In this document: positions 1 to 6,910 of the stretch, piece after piece
How the letters are laid out: every line of letters starts with the position of its first letter
How positions within the stretch are numbered: the stretch's first letter is position 1
Source of the DNA: Bacillota bacterium
GTDB taxonomy: Bacteria; Bacillota; Clostridia; Oscillospirales; Acutalibacteraceae
Assembly (NCBI GenBank): GCA_009786275.1
Contig: WQTL01000438.1
Location: forward strand, 1 to 8,530
Length of the DNA: 8,530 nt
Reading direction: 5' to 3'
Position numbers and translations under genes: made by a program
Notes under the pieces: model-generated
The model's input: only the letters and a program-made list of their open reading frames with translations
What the model was told of the DNA's origin: nothing
Database searches by the model: none

Positions 1-773
1 GCCTTGACGGGGATGGGGTTGACGTCGAGAAACAAATCGTTGCAGAGGTCCAGCCATTCCAGCTGGAGCGCGAGGCACCCGGCCTGGTCCCCGGCAAGGC
101 CCGCCGCCGCGATGTCGCGCACGACCTCCGGGGCCACGTTGGAGACCACCGAGATGACCCCCTTGCCACCCAGGCCCATCAGTGCGGCGATCTGGTCGTC
201 GTTGCCGGAGTAGAGCTGCAGCTCGTCCCCGCACAGGCGCATCGTCTTCGCGATGGCCGAGATGTCGCCGCAGGCCTCCTTGGTGGCCACGATGTTCGGG
301 TGCTTCGAGAGCTCGAAGTACGTCTCCGGCTGGATGGTCATCCCCGTGCGGGAGGGCACGTTGTAGAGGATGATGGGCAGGCGCACCCTGTCGGCGATGT
401 AGTTGAAATGCTTGACAAGCCCGGCCTGCGAGGTCTTGTTGTAGTAGGGCGTCACGTGCAGAAGGGCGTCCGCGCCATCGCGCTGCGCCGCCTGGGAGAG
501 CTGCGCCGCGAAGGCGGTCTCGTTGCTGCCGCAGCCCGCGATGACCGGCACCAGGCCCGCCGCCTGCTCCACGGCGAAGCGGTTGACGGCTTCGTGCTCC
601 TCGGGGGTGAGAGTGGTGCTCTCGCCCGTGGTGCCGCAGATGACGATGGCGTCGGTCCCGCGGGTGATCTGCTCGTAAATCAGCTCGGCGAGCTTATCGT
701 AGTTGACGCTCAAATCGTCGTGGAAGGGCGTGACGATGGCCACGCCCGCGCCGGTGAAAACTGTATCCTTCAT
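1..773 (-). CDS. dapA: 4-hydroxy-tetrahydrodipicolinate synthase (DapA), 3' end cut by window edge
   Basis: DapA condenses pyruvate with aspartate semialdehyde, the product of the adjacent asd gene, at the branch point to diaminopimelate and lysine in the cytosol. About 257 codons are visible; family members run near 290-300, so roughly 35-40 C-terminal residues lie beyond the left edge. The TIM-barrel signatures are all present: GTTGES (T48, T49), VTPYYNK (Y111), YNVPSRTG (Y137, R142) and TKEACGD with the Schiff-base lysine K165. These match E. coli T44, T45, Y107, Y133, R138 and K161 with a constant offset of four. The reading ends in NPIPVKA, a conserved DapA segment. The start at 773 is fixed by a TAAAGGAG site that overlaps the asd stop codon, leaving a 14-nt gap, so translation is probably coupled to asd. 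Identification is very secure. Confidence 0.97.
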   Translation of the reverse strand, partial: MKDTVFTGAGVAIVTPFHDDLSVNYDKLAELIYEQITRGTDAIVICGTTGESTTLTPEEHEAVNRFAVEQAAGLVPVIAGCGSNETAFAAQLSQAAQRDGADALLHVTPYYNKTSQAGLVKHFNYIADRVRLPIILYNVPSRTGMTIQPETYFELSKHPNIVATKEACGDISAIAKTMRLCGDELQLYSGNDDQIAALMGLGGKGVISVVSNVAPEVVRDIAAAGLAGDQAGCLALQLEWLDLCNDLFLDVNPIPVK

Positions 774-783
774 GAGAAATTAC

Positions 784-790
784 TCCTTTA
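784..790 (-). promoter_or_regulatory. dapA ribosome binding site overlapping the asd stop codon
   Basis: On the minus strand, TAAAGGAG contains both the asd TAA stop (788-790) and the dapA Shine-Dalgarno core. The core lies about 10 nt before the dapA ATG. This layout suits translational coupling or reinitiation. Confidence 0.8.
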
Positions 791-1867
791 AATATAATTT
801 TGCGCGCACAGCAGCTCCGCCGTGAGCACGGAGCCCCCTGCCGCGCCCAGCAGGGTATTGTGGGAAAGGCACACGAATTTGTAGTCGTACTGGCTGTCCT
901 CGCGCAGCCGGCCAATCGACACCGCCATGCCGTTCTCGATATCGCGGCAAAGCTTCGTCTGGGGCATGTTGTCCTCGCGGAAGTAGTTCAGGAACTGCTT
1001 CGGCGCGCTGGGCAGGCCCAGCTTATGCGTCGTGCCCTCGAAGCTGTCCCACACGTCTATCATCTGCTCTTTCGTGGGCTTCATCCCCTCGGCGAAGCGC
1101 ACGAACACGGCGGAGAAGTGGCCGTCCGTCACGGGGACCCGGATGCACTGGGCGGTGAAGTTGGGCAGGCCGGCGGTTTTGATCACGCCGTCCTCCACAT
1201 AGCCGTAGATCTTGCCCGGCTCTTTCTCGGATTTCTCCTCCTCGCCGCCGATGTAGGGGATGACGTTGTCGACCATCTCGGGCCAGGTCTCGAAGGTTTT
1301 GCCCGCGCCGGAAATCGCCTGGTAGGTGCACACGAGGACGTCCTGCACGCCGGGGAAGGGGAACAGGGCGGGGACGTAATTCTGTATGGAGCAGTTGGAT
1401 TTCACCGTTACGAAGCCCCGCGCCGTCCCCAGGCGTTTTCGCTGGGCGGGGATGACCTCGGCGTGTTTCGCGTTGAGCTCCGGCACGATCATGGGCACGT
1501 CCGGGGTCCAGCGATGTGCGCTGTTGGAGGACACCACCGGGCATTCCGCCAGGGCGTAGGCGTCCTCCAGGGCGCGGGTCTCGTCCTTGGGCAGCACCAC
1601 CGCGCAGAAGACGAAGTCCACCAGCGACACGACCTTCGCCAGGTCCGCCGCGGCGTCGTAGACCGTCAGGCCTTTCAGGCTTTCGGGGCAGGGGCCGTCC
1701 TTGAGGAGCCAGCGGGAGTCCATGAGCTCCCCGTATGTTTTCCCCGCCGAGCGGGCGCTGGCCGCCAGCGCGGTCACGTTGAACCACGGGTGATGCTCCA
1801 GCAGCAGCGCGAAACGCTGCCCCACCATGCCTGTCGCCCCGATGATGCCGACCCTGTACTGTCTCAT
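788..1867 (-). CDS. asd: Aspartate-semialdehyde dehydrogenase
   Basis: Asd reduces aspartyl-4-phosphate with NADPH to aspartate semialdehyde, which feeds DapA and the homoserine branch. The protein has 359 residues. An N-terminal Rossmann domain carries GATGMVG (residues 10-16). The catalytic cysteine is C159 in KSNCSIQNY, followed by TYQAISGAGKTFETWPEM and IPYIGGEEEKSE. The substrate-binding arginine and catalytic histidine are likely R243 and H250 in RVPVTDGH. The C-terminal LSHNTLLGAAGG is also typical. Length and motifs place it in the longer subfamily shared with archaea and fungi and common in Clostridia, not the E. coli type. The start at 1867 has AAGGAG 8 nt upstream. A minor oddity is serine before the catalytic NC, where I expect proline. 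It is first gene of an asd-dapA operon. Confidence 0.96.
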   Translation of the reverse strand: MRQYRVGIIGATGMVGQRFALLLEHHPWFNVTALAASARSAGKTYGELMDSRWLLKDGPCPESLKGLTVYDAAADLAKVVSLVDFVFCAVVLPKDETRALEDAYALAECPVVSSNSAHRWTPDVPMIVPELNAKHAEVIPAQRKRLGTARGFVTVKSNCSIQNYVPALFPFPGVQDVLVCTYQAISGAGKTFETWPEMVDNVIPYIGGEEEKSEKEPGKIYGYVEDGVIKTAGLPNFTAQCIRVPVTDGHFSAVFVRFAEGMKPTKEQMIDVWDSFEGTTHKLGLPSAPKQFLNYFREDNMPQTKLCRDIENGMAVSIGRLREDSQYDYKFVCLSHNTLLGAAGGSVLTAELLCAQNYI

Positions 1868-1890
1868 TGTGTGTTCTCCTTATAAATAGC

Positions 1891-1919
1891 TTGCAATCTC
1901 AGATAAATTAATTTATAAT
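1891..1919 (+). promoter_or_regulatory. Predicted sigma-A promoter for queA-tgt
   Basis: TTGCAA (1891-1896), an exact 17-nt spacer and a perfect TATAAT (1914-1919) lie upstream of queA. The start site would be near 1926, giving a 5' leader of about 49 nt. A perfect 14-bp palindrome, ATAAATTAATTTAT (1903-1916), spans the spacer and the first half of the -10; it may be an operator or simply AT-rich promoter DNA. Confidence 0.7.
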
Positions 1920-1934
1920 ATTACCTGTCATTAT

Positions 1935-1964
1935 ATCATATCACAAAAGATGGCGCTTCGTCAA
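1935..1964 (-). promoter_or_regulatory. Predicted sigma-A promoter for asd-dapA
   Basis: Read on the minus strand, TTGACG (1959-1964) is followed by an 18-nt spacer and TATGAT (1935-1940). TGA just before the -10 gives an extended -10. The start site would lie near 1928, giving a leader of about 60 nt, too short for a lysine riboswitch. The -35 overlaps the queA ribosome binding site. A TATAAT also occurs at 1930-1935 but has no -35 at a good distance. Confidence 0.6.
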
Positions 1965-1974
1965 GGAGTTCCGC

Positions 1975-3000
1975 ATGAAAACCTCCGATTTTTTCTATCG
2001 CCTCCCCCCCGAATGCATCGCCCAGCGCCCCGCCTCCCCCCGCGACAGCTCCCGCATGATGGTGCTGCGCCGGGAGGACGACACCATTACACACGACATT
2101 TTTCGAAACATCGGCGATTATCTCCGCCCCGGCGATTGCCTCATCCTCAACGACACGAAAGTCCTGCCAGCGCGCTTGTATGGTACAAAAGACGGCACCG
2201 GCGCGAGCGTGGAATTCCTGCTGCTCAACCAAATCAGCGAGGGTGTGTGGGAGTGCCTCGCCGGCCCGGGGAAGAAAGCCAGGCCCGGCGCGCGGTTCTC
2301 CTTCGGCGGCGGGCTGCTTGCCGGCGAGGTCAAGGAGGCCCTGCCCGGCGGCAACAGGGTTGTGCGCTTCACCTACGAGGGTAATTTCTACCACCTGCTG
2401 GAGCGCGTCGGCGAGATGCCCCTGCCCCATTATATTACCGAAAAGCCGGAGGATGCGGGCCGCTACAACACGGTTTACGCCCGGGAGGGCGGTTCCGCCG
2501 CCGCGCCGACCGCCGGATTGCACTTTACGCCGGAGCTGCTCGAAGGCTTGCGGGGGCAGGGGATTGGGATAGGTTTTGTTACGCTGCACGTGGGGCTGGG
2601 CACCTTCCGCCCCGTGAAAGCGGAGCAGATCGAGCGGCACGAAATGCACGCCGAGCACTATTGCCTCCCGCTCGAAACAGCCAATCTCATCAGCGGTACC
2701 AAGGCCCGGGGCGGGCGCGTGGTATGCGTGGGCACCACCAGCTGCCGCACACTGGAGGCCGCCATGCAAACCCACGGCGCGATCCTTCCCTGCGAGGGCT
2801 GGACGGACATCTTCCTCTATCCCGGGGTTCCGTTCCGCTGCGCGGACGCCCTGCTGACCAACTTCCACCTGCCCGAAAGCACGCTCATCATGCTGGTGAG
2901 CGCCTTCTATGGGCGCGAAAAAACCCTCGCCGCGTATGAAACAGCCGTGCGGGAGGGGTATCGGTTCTATTCGTTCGGGGATTGCATGCTTATTTTGTGA
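1975..3000 (+). CDS. queA: S-adenosylmethionine:tRNA ribosyltransferase-isomerase (QueA)
   Basis: QueA transfers and rearranges the ribosyl part of S-adenosylmethionine onto 7-aminomethyl-7-deazaguanine at tRNA position 34, making epoxyqueuosine. It acts after Tgt, the next gene. The protein has 341 residues, normal for the family. Recognised segments in order: IAQRP near the N-terminus, LNDTKVLPARL (about 58-68), MPLPHYI, the YNTVYA plus GSAAAPTAGLHFT block, LHVGLGTFRPV, MHAEHY, VGTTSCRTLE and LLTNFHLPESTLIMLVSAFYG. It ends in YSFGDCML, where alanine is usual in place of that cysteine. The start at 1975 has AAGGAG (1963-1968) 6 nt upstream. Its own promoter is predicted at 1891-1919. It is followed by tgt after 14 nt and probably shares its transcript. 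Confidence 0.97.
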   Translation: MKTSDFFYRLPPECIAQRPASPRDSSRMMVLRREDDTITHDIFRNIGDYLRPGDCLILNDTKVLPARLYGTKDGTGASVEFLLLNQISEGVWECLAGPGKKARPGARFSFGGGLLAGEVKEALPGGNRVVRFTYEGNFYHLLERVGEMPLPHYITEKPEDAGRYNTVYAREGGSAAAPTAGLHFTPELLEGLRGQGIGIGFVTLHVGLGTFRPVKAEQIERHEMHAEHYCLPLETANLISGTKARGGRVVCVGTTSCRTLEAAMQTHGAILPCEGWTDIFLYPGVPFRCADALLTNFHLPESTLIMLVSAFYGREKTLAAYETAVREGYRFYSFGDCMLIL

Positions 3001-3014
3001 AGGGAACCACGACC

Positions 3015-4127
3015 ATGTTTCGTCTCCTTGCCCAGGACCACACCGCCCGCCGCGCCGAATTCGCCACCCCCCACGGAACAGTCCAGACCCCGGCCTTCAT
3101 GAACGTGGCCACCTGCGGGGCCATCAAGGGCGGCGTATCGGCTCTCGATATGCGCGAGCTCCTGCATGCCCAGATCATGCTCTGCAACACCTATCATCTC
3201 CACGTGCGCCCCGGGGACGAACTCGTGCGGGACATGGGCGGCCTGCGGAAATTCACCGGCTGGCCCGGCGTTACCCTCACCGACAGCGGCGGCTTCCAGG
3301 TATTCAGCCTGGCGAAGCTGCGCAACATCGCCGAGGAGGGCGTCACCTTCGCCTCGCACGTCAGCGGCGCGCGCATCTTCATGGGGCCGGAGGAGAGTAT
3401 GCGCATCCAGGCGAACCTGGGCAGCACCATCGCCATGGCCTTCGACGAGTGCGTGGAAAACCCCGCCCCTTACGACTACGCCAAACAGGCCTGTGATCGT
3501 ACTTATCGCTGGCTTGTGCGATGCAAAGAGGAGCACAAGCGCATCGCGCCCGAGCAATTGCTCTTCGGCATCAACCAGGGCTGTACGTTTGATGATCTGC
3601 GCATCGGGCACATGCGGCAAATCCGGGAGCTGGACCTGGACGGCTACGCCATCGGCGGCCTGGCCGTGGGCGAACCCAAGGAAGAGATGTATAGGATAAT
3701 TGCGGCGGTCGAACCCCACATGCCTCGTGAAAAACCCCGGTATCTCATGGGCGTTGGCACCCCCGGGAACATCCTCGAGGGTGTGCGCTTAGGGATCGAC
3801 CTGTTCGACTGCGTGATGCCCAGCCGCAACGCCCGCCACGGGCACCTGAACACCAAGGCGGGGATCATCAACCTGAACAACGCGAAATACGCCCGCGACG
3901 ACATGCCAATCGACCCGGCCTGCGATTGCCGGGTTTGCCGGAATCACAGCCGCGCCTACCTGCGGCATTTGCTCAAAGCGGGCGAGACCCTCGCGCTGCG
4001 CCTGTGCGTGATGCACAACCTGTACTTCTACAACACGCTCATGGAGGAGATCCGTGCGGCGCTGGAAGCGGGCCGGTTTGAGGAATTCTACCGGGCGAAT
4101 ATGGAAATACTGGACGAGAGAATATAA
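3015..4127 (+). CDS. tgt: Queuine/preQ1 tRNA-guanine transglycosylase (Tgt)
   Basis: Tgt exchanges guanine-34 in the anticodon of GUN tRNAs for preQ1, the substrate QueA then modifies. With the start at 3015 it has 370 residues, normal for bacterial Tgt. The TIM-barrel enzyme shows TPHGTVQTPAFM at the N-terminus, LTDSGGFQVFSL with active-site D90, FDECVENPAP, LFGINQG, GGLAVGEP for base recognition, and IDLFDCVMPSRNARHGHL with the nucleophile D265. The structural zinc site is C303, C305, C308 and H334 (CDCRVC then CVMHN). The start at 3015 is preferred because AAGGGA (3000-3005) sits 9 nt upstream and the MFRLL N-terminus fits the family. An in-frame ATG at 2982 would add 11 unconserved residues overlapping queA. 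The gene lies in an operon with queA; the frequent partners yajC and secD are absent downstream. Confidence 0.97.
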   Translation: MFRLLAQDHTARRAEFATPHGTVQTPAFMNVATCGAIKGGVSALDMRELLHAQIMLCNTYHLHVRPGDELVRDMGGLRKFTGWPGVTLTDSGGFQVFSLAKLRNIAEEGVTFASHVSGARIFMGPEESMRIQANLGSTIAMAFDECVENPAPYDYAKQACDRTYRWLVRCKEEHKRIAPEQLLFGINQGCTFDDLRIGHMRQIRELDLDGYAIGGLAVGEPKEEMYRIIAAVEPHMPREKPRYLMGVGTPGNILEGVRLGIDLFDCVMPSRNARHGHLNTKAGIINLNNAKYARDDMPIDPACDCRVCRNHSRAYLRHLLKAGETLALRLCVMHNLYFYNTLMEEIRAALEAGRFEEFYRANMEILDERI

Positions 4128-4132
4128 TATTG

Positions 4133-4161
4133 TTGCCGGAACAGCCACCCGCCTTTATAAA
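4133..4161 (+). promoter_or_regulatory. Possible weak internal promoter before the radical SAM gene
   Basis: TTGCCG (4133-4138), a 17-nt spacer and TATAAA (4156-4161) lie in the 58-nt gap after tgt. The start site would be about 18 nt before the ATG, just ahead of the GAGGT ribosome binding site (4174-4178). No terminator is visible in the gap, so read-through from queA-tgt is also likely. Confidence 0.35.
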
Positions 4162-4185
4162 CAACACAAAGCTGAGGTATACACC

Positions 4186-5943
4186 ATGGATTTCGAGCCC
4201 CTCCTCGCCCGCGTGCAGAAGCCCGGGCGCTACACCGGCGGCGAGCCCGGCAGTATTATGAAAACCCCGGGCGATGTCCTGCTGCGCTACGCCTTCTGCT
4301 TCCCCGATACCTATGAGATCGGCATGTCGAACCTCGCCATGAAGATCCTCTACGGCCTGGCCAACACCCGGGAGGACTGCTGGTGCGAGCGCTGCTTCGC
4401 CCCCTGGACGGACATGGAGGCTCTAATGCGGGAGGCCGGCACGCCCCTCTGGGCCCTGGAGAGCGGCGACCCCCTGCGCGAGTTCGACGTGCTGGGCTTC
4501 ACCCTGCAATACGAGATGAGCTACACCAACGTGCTCAACATGCTGGATTTGGCGGGCATCCCCCTGCGCGGCACCGACCGTCCCGGCCTCGCCCCCCTTG
4601 TCATCGCCGGCGGCCCCTGCGCCTGCAACCCGGAGCCGCTCGCCCCCTTCGTCGACCTCTTCGTCCTGGGTGAGGGCGAGGAGGTCAACAACGAACTGTT
4701 CGACCTGTTGGCCGAGTGCAAGCGCGAGAGTAAATCAAAAAACGAGTTTTTACGCGCAGCATCGCAGATCGAGGGCATTTACGTGCCTTCGTTTCCCTCC
4801 AAGGCGAAAAAAAGAGTGATCCGCGACCTGGACGCGTGCTATTTCCCGGAGAATTTCGTTGTGCCGCTGCTTGAGGTCGTCCACGACCGCACGGTGACGG
4901 AGCTCTTCCGGGGCTGTATCCGGGGCTGCCGTTTCTGTCAGGCGGGCTTTTTGAACCGCCCGGTGCGGGAGAAATCCCCGGAAGCCGTTGACAAGCAGTG
5001 CCGTGCCCTGTGCGACGCCACGGGCTACGAGGAGGTCTCGCTGTGTTCGCTGAGTACCGGCGACTACACGCGCCTGCCGGCGCTCCTCGACGCCATGCTG
5101 GACTGGGCCGTGCCGCAAAAGATCAACGTCGCCCTGCCCAGCCTGCGCATCGACGATTTCCCGCCGGAGATGATGGAGAAGCTGGCCCAGGTGCGCCGCA
5201 GCGGCCTCACCTTCGCCCCCGAGGCCGGGACGCAGCGGCTGCGCGACGTCATCAACAAAAACATAACGGAGGAGCAGATTCTCGCCACCGCGCGCAACGC
5301 CTTCTCCGGCGGCTGGACAAGCGTGAAGCTTTATTTCATGATCGGCCTGCCCACCGAGACCGACGAGGATGTCCTGGGCATCGCGGCCCTCGCGCAAAAG
5401 GTGGTGGACGAATTCTACCGCAACCCGGACAGGCCCAAGGGCAAGGGCGTGCAGGTGTCCGTGAGCGCGGCGAGCTTCGTGCCCAAGCCCTTCACGCCCT
5501 TCCAGTGGGAGGCCATGGACTCACGTGAGGAGATCCGCCGCAAGCAGGCGCTGCTGCGGAGCGCCGTCCGCAGCAAGAAGATCAAGCTGACCTGCCACGA
5601 CTGCGAAACCAGCCTGCTTGAGGGCGTGTTCGCCCGGGGCGGCCGCCGCCTGGCCGATGTCATCGAGCTTGCCTGGCGGCGCGGCGCGCGCTTCGACGGC
5701 TGGGACGACCAGTTCCAACCGTCGCTCTGGGCGGAATGCTTCGCGGCCCGCGGCATCGACCCCTCGGAATATTTGCGCGCCCGGACAAACGACGAGATGC
5801 TCCCGTGGGAGCACCTCGACTATGGCGTGACGAAAGCCTTCCTGTGGCGCGAGCGCGAGCGGGCCTATGCCGCGCGCACCACGCCGAACTGCCGGGAGGG
5901 CTGCGCGGGGTGCGGGGTCAGCGGTTGTACTTCCTCGCCTTGA
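4186..5943 (+). CDS. TIGR03960-like radical SAM protein with B12-binding-like N-terminal domain and C-terminal Cys cluster
   Basis: The family's reaction is unknown to me. The protein has 585 residues from the start at 4186, which has GAGGT 7 nt upstream. Residues about 30-200 (CFPDTYEIGMSNL, then FTLQYEMSYTNVLNML, AGGPCACNPEP and LGEGEE) resemble a B12-binding-like fold, but the cobalamin-ligating DxHxxG motif is absent. The radical SAM core, about 230-440, has CxxxCxxC (C244, C248, C251) to hold the 4Fe-4S cluster. TFAPEAGTQRLRDVINKNI and YFMIGLPTETDED are typical later strands. Next comes a family-specific region with TSLLEGVFARGGRRLADVI. The last residues hold four more cysteines (C569, C573, C576, C581), a possible second metal site. 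Its position after queA-tgt suggests RNA modification, as an inference only. Homologues are often next to a DUF2344/TIGR03936 protein, which is not seen here. Confidence 0.88.
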   Translation: MDFEPLLARVQKPGRYTGGEPGSIMKTPGDVLLRYAFCFPDTYEIGMSNLAMKILYGLANTREDCWCERCFAPWTDMEALMREAGTPLWALESGDPLREFDVLGFTLQYEMSYTNVLNMLDLAGIPLRGTDRPGLAPLVIAGGPCACNPEPLAPFVDLFVLGEGEEVNNELFDLLAECKRESKSKNEFLRAASQIEGIYVPSFPSKAKKRVIRDLDACYFPENFVVPLLEVVHDRTVTELFRGCIRGCRFCQAGFLNRPVREKSPEAVDKQCRALCDATGYEEVSLCSLSTGDYTRLPALLDAMLDWAVPQKINVALPSLRIDDFPPEMMEKLAQVRRSGLTFAPEAGTQRLRDVINKNITEEQILATARNAFSGGWTSVKLYFMIGLPTETDEDVLGIAALAQKVVDEFYRNPDRPKGKGVQVSVSAASFVPKPFTPFQWEAMDSREEIRRKQALLRSAVRSKKIKLTCHDCETSLLEGVFARGGRRLADVIELAWRRGARFDGWDDQFQPSLWAECFAARGIDPSEYLRARTNDEMLPWEHLDYGVTKAFLWRERERAYAARTTPNCREGCAGCGVSGCTSSP

Positions 5944-6910
5944 CCCAAAACGTCACAACCTCCAATACCAGCGCGAACATCACAATCCCCAGGAATATCA
6001 AATGGCCCTTGGCGAACAGCGTGTTGAACAGCGCTTCCTCGCCGAAAATCTCGCCCATGCGCGCCAAAAAGAGGGGGTTCATGATCCTGCCGCTGCGGAA
6101 CGCGACGGCCGCGCAGGCGGCGATCACGGGGTTGGCCACGCTTGCCGCGACGGCCAGGCGTTTGGTGTAGCGACCCTCGGCCAGCCGCAAGGCCTCCTTC
6201 CCGATGCCCAGCACGGCCCACAGCGCGATGGGCAGCCAGAACCCGCGCATCACGGTGACGTCCAGCGCCGGGATCCAGCCCGCGCCGTCCAGCCAGCCGC
6301 CCATGATCTGCGGGAAGGCCAGGAACAATAGGGCCATTGCCGCGCACAGCGCCATGCCCGCGATGGGCTCCCAGGGCTTGACGCGCTCGTCCCGGACGGG
6401 CATGGGGGGCAGGGTGTCGAGGAAGTTGCCGCCGCCGAAATCGACCTTTTTGCGCTCGAGCACCGCGAAAATGAAGGTGACGGCCGCGAAGGCCTGGATC
6501 AGCCCGGCGAACGCGCCGCCGACGGGCTCCAGGACGGCCGCGGCGATGCCGGCAAGGGTGTGGCTCTCCGGGCCGCCGTTCAGCAGCAGCGAAAGCACGC
6601 TGGCGAACGCCACGCCCCCCGCGGCGATGGGCAGCACGAGCTTCAATACGAATTTGTACATACGGAAATACTCGCCGCCGATGAGGGCTTTGCCCTCGTC
6701 GCCGCTGTATTTCGCGGCCAATTTGTCCGGCGCGCCCAGCTCCGTGAGCGCGGCGCGCACGTCCTTCTCCCCGGGAGGCGCCGCGCCGCAGCGGGCCTCC
6801 AGCATGTCGGAAATCAGGCTGCGCAGCTCCTGCTCCACGTCCGCGCGCAGTTTTGGCGGCAAGCGGCGGGTGACGGCGTAAATGTAGCGGTCGATCAATT
6901 CGTGGTTCAT
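5918..6910 (-). CDS. HAAS-domain multi-pass membrane protein, partner of PadR
   Basis: This 330-residue protein has an N-terminal HAAS-like domain at about 1-70 (IDRYIYAVTRRLPPKLRADVEQELRSL in two pieces around residue 18), a soluble helical module found in proteins encoded next to PadR regulators. Hydrophobic segments follow at about 88-110, 130-151, 184-203, 222-236, 250-271 and 303-322, so I expect five or six membrane spans. No enzyme motif or ATPase domain is seen. Its ATG overlaps the padR stop as ATGA (6907-6910), and AGAGGAGG lies 7 nt upstream inside padR, so the two are translated together. It probably senses or transmits an envelope signal, by analogy with other PadR-HAAS pairs. 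Its last codons overlap the end of the convergent radical SAM gene by 26 bp. Specific function is unknown. Confidence 0.8.
   Translation of the reverse strand: MNHELIDRYIYAVTRRLPPKLRADVEQELRSLISDMLEARCGAAPPGEKDVRAALTELGAPDKLAAKYSGDEGKALIGGEYFRMYKFVLKLVLPIAAGGVAFASVLSLLLNGGPESHTLAGIAAAVLEPVGGAFAGLIQAFAAVTFIFAVLERKKVDFGGGNFLDTLPPMPVRDERVKPWEPIAGMALCAAMALLFLAFPQIMGGWLDGAGWIPALDVTVMRGFWLPIALWAVLGIGKEALRLAEGRYTKRLAVAASVANPVIAACAAVAFRSGRIMNPLFLARMGEIFGEEALFNTLFAKGHLIFLGIVMFALVLEVVTFWVKARKYNR

Noticed and set aside
800..1885. Long open frame opposite asd
   Set aside because: It is a GC-rich antisense shadow of asd, with no family motif; asd is certain.
1868..1974. Lysine riboswitch or T-box leader before asd
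   Set aside because: The predicted leader is only about 60 nt and AT-rich, with no multi-stem fold. A lysine riboswitch needs a far longer leader.
1936..2868. Long open frame opposite queA
   Set aside because: It is an antisense shadow rich in Gly and Ala with no recognisable domain, and queA is certain.
2982..3014. Longer tgt starting at an ATG inside the end of queA
   Set aside because: The added 11 residues have no family match, and a good ribosome binding site (3000-3005) serves the ATG at 3015.
2967..3719. Long open frame opposite tgt
   Set aside because: It is a compositional shadow of tgt, with no ribosome binding site or motif that I can support.
4054..4185. Longer radical SAM protein starting inside tgt
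   Set aside because: The extra 44 residues read out of frame through tgt, and the ATG at 4186 has GAGGT at proper spacing and a family-like N-terminus.
4273..4700. True cobalamin-binding DxHxxG motif in the radical SAM protein
   Set aside because: The fold-like pattern is there, but I find no DxHxxG. I therefore describe the domain only as B12-binding-like.
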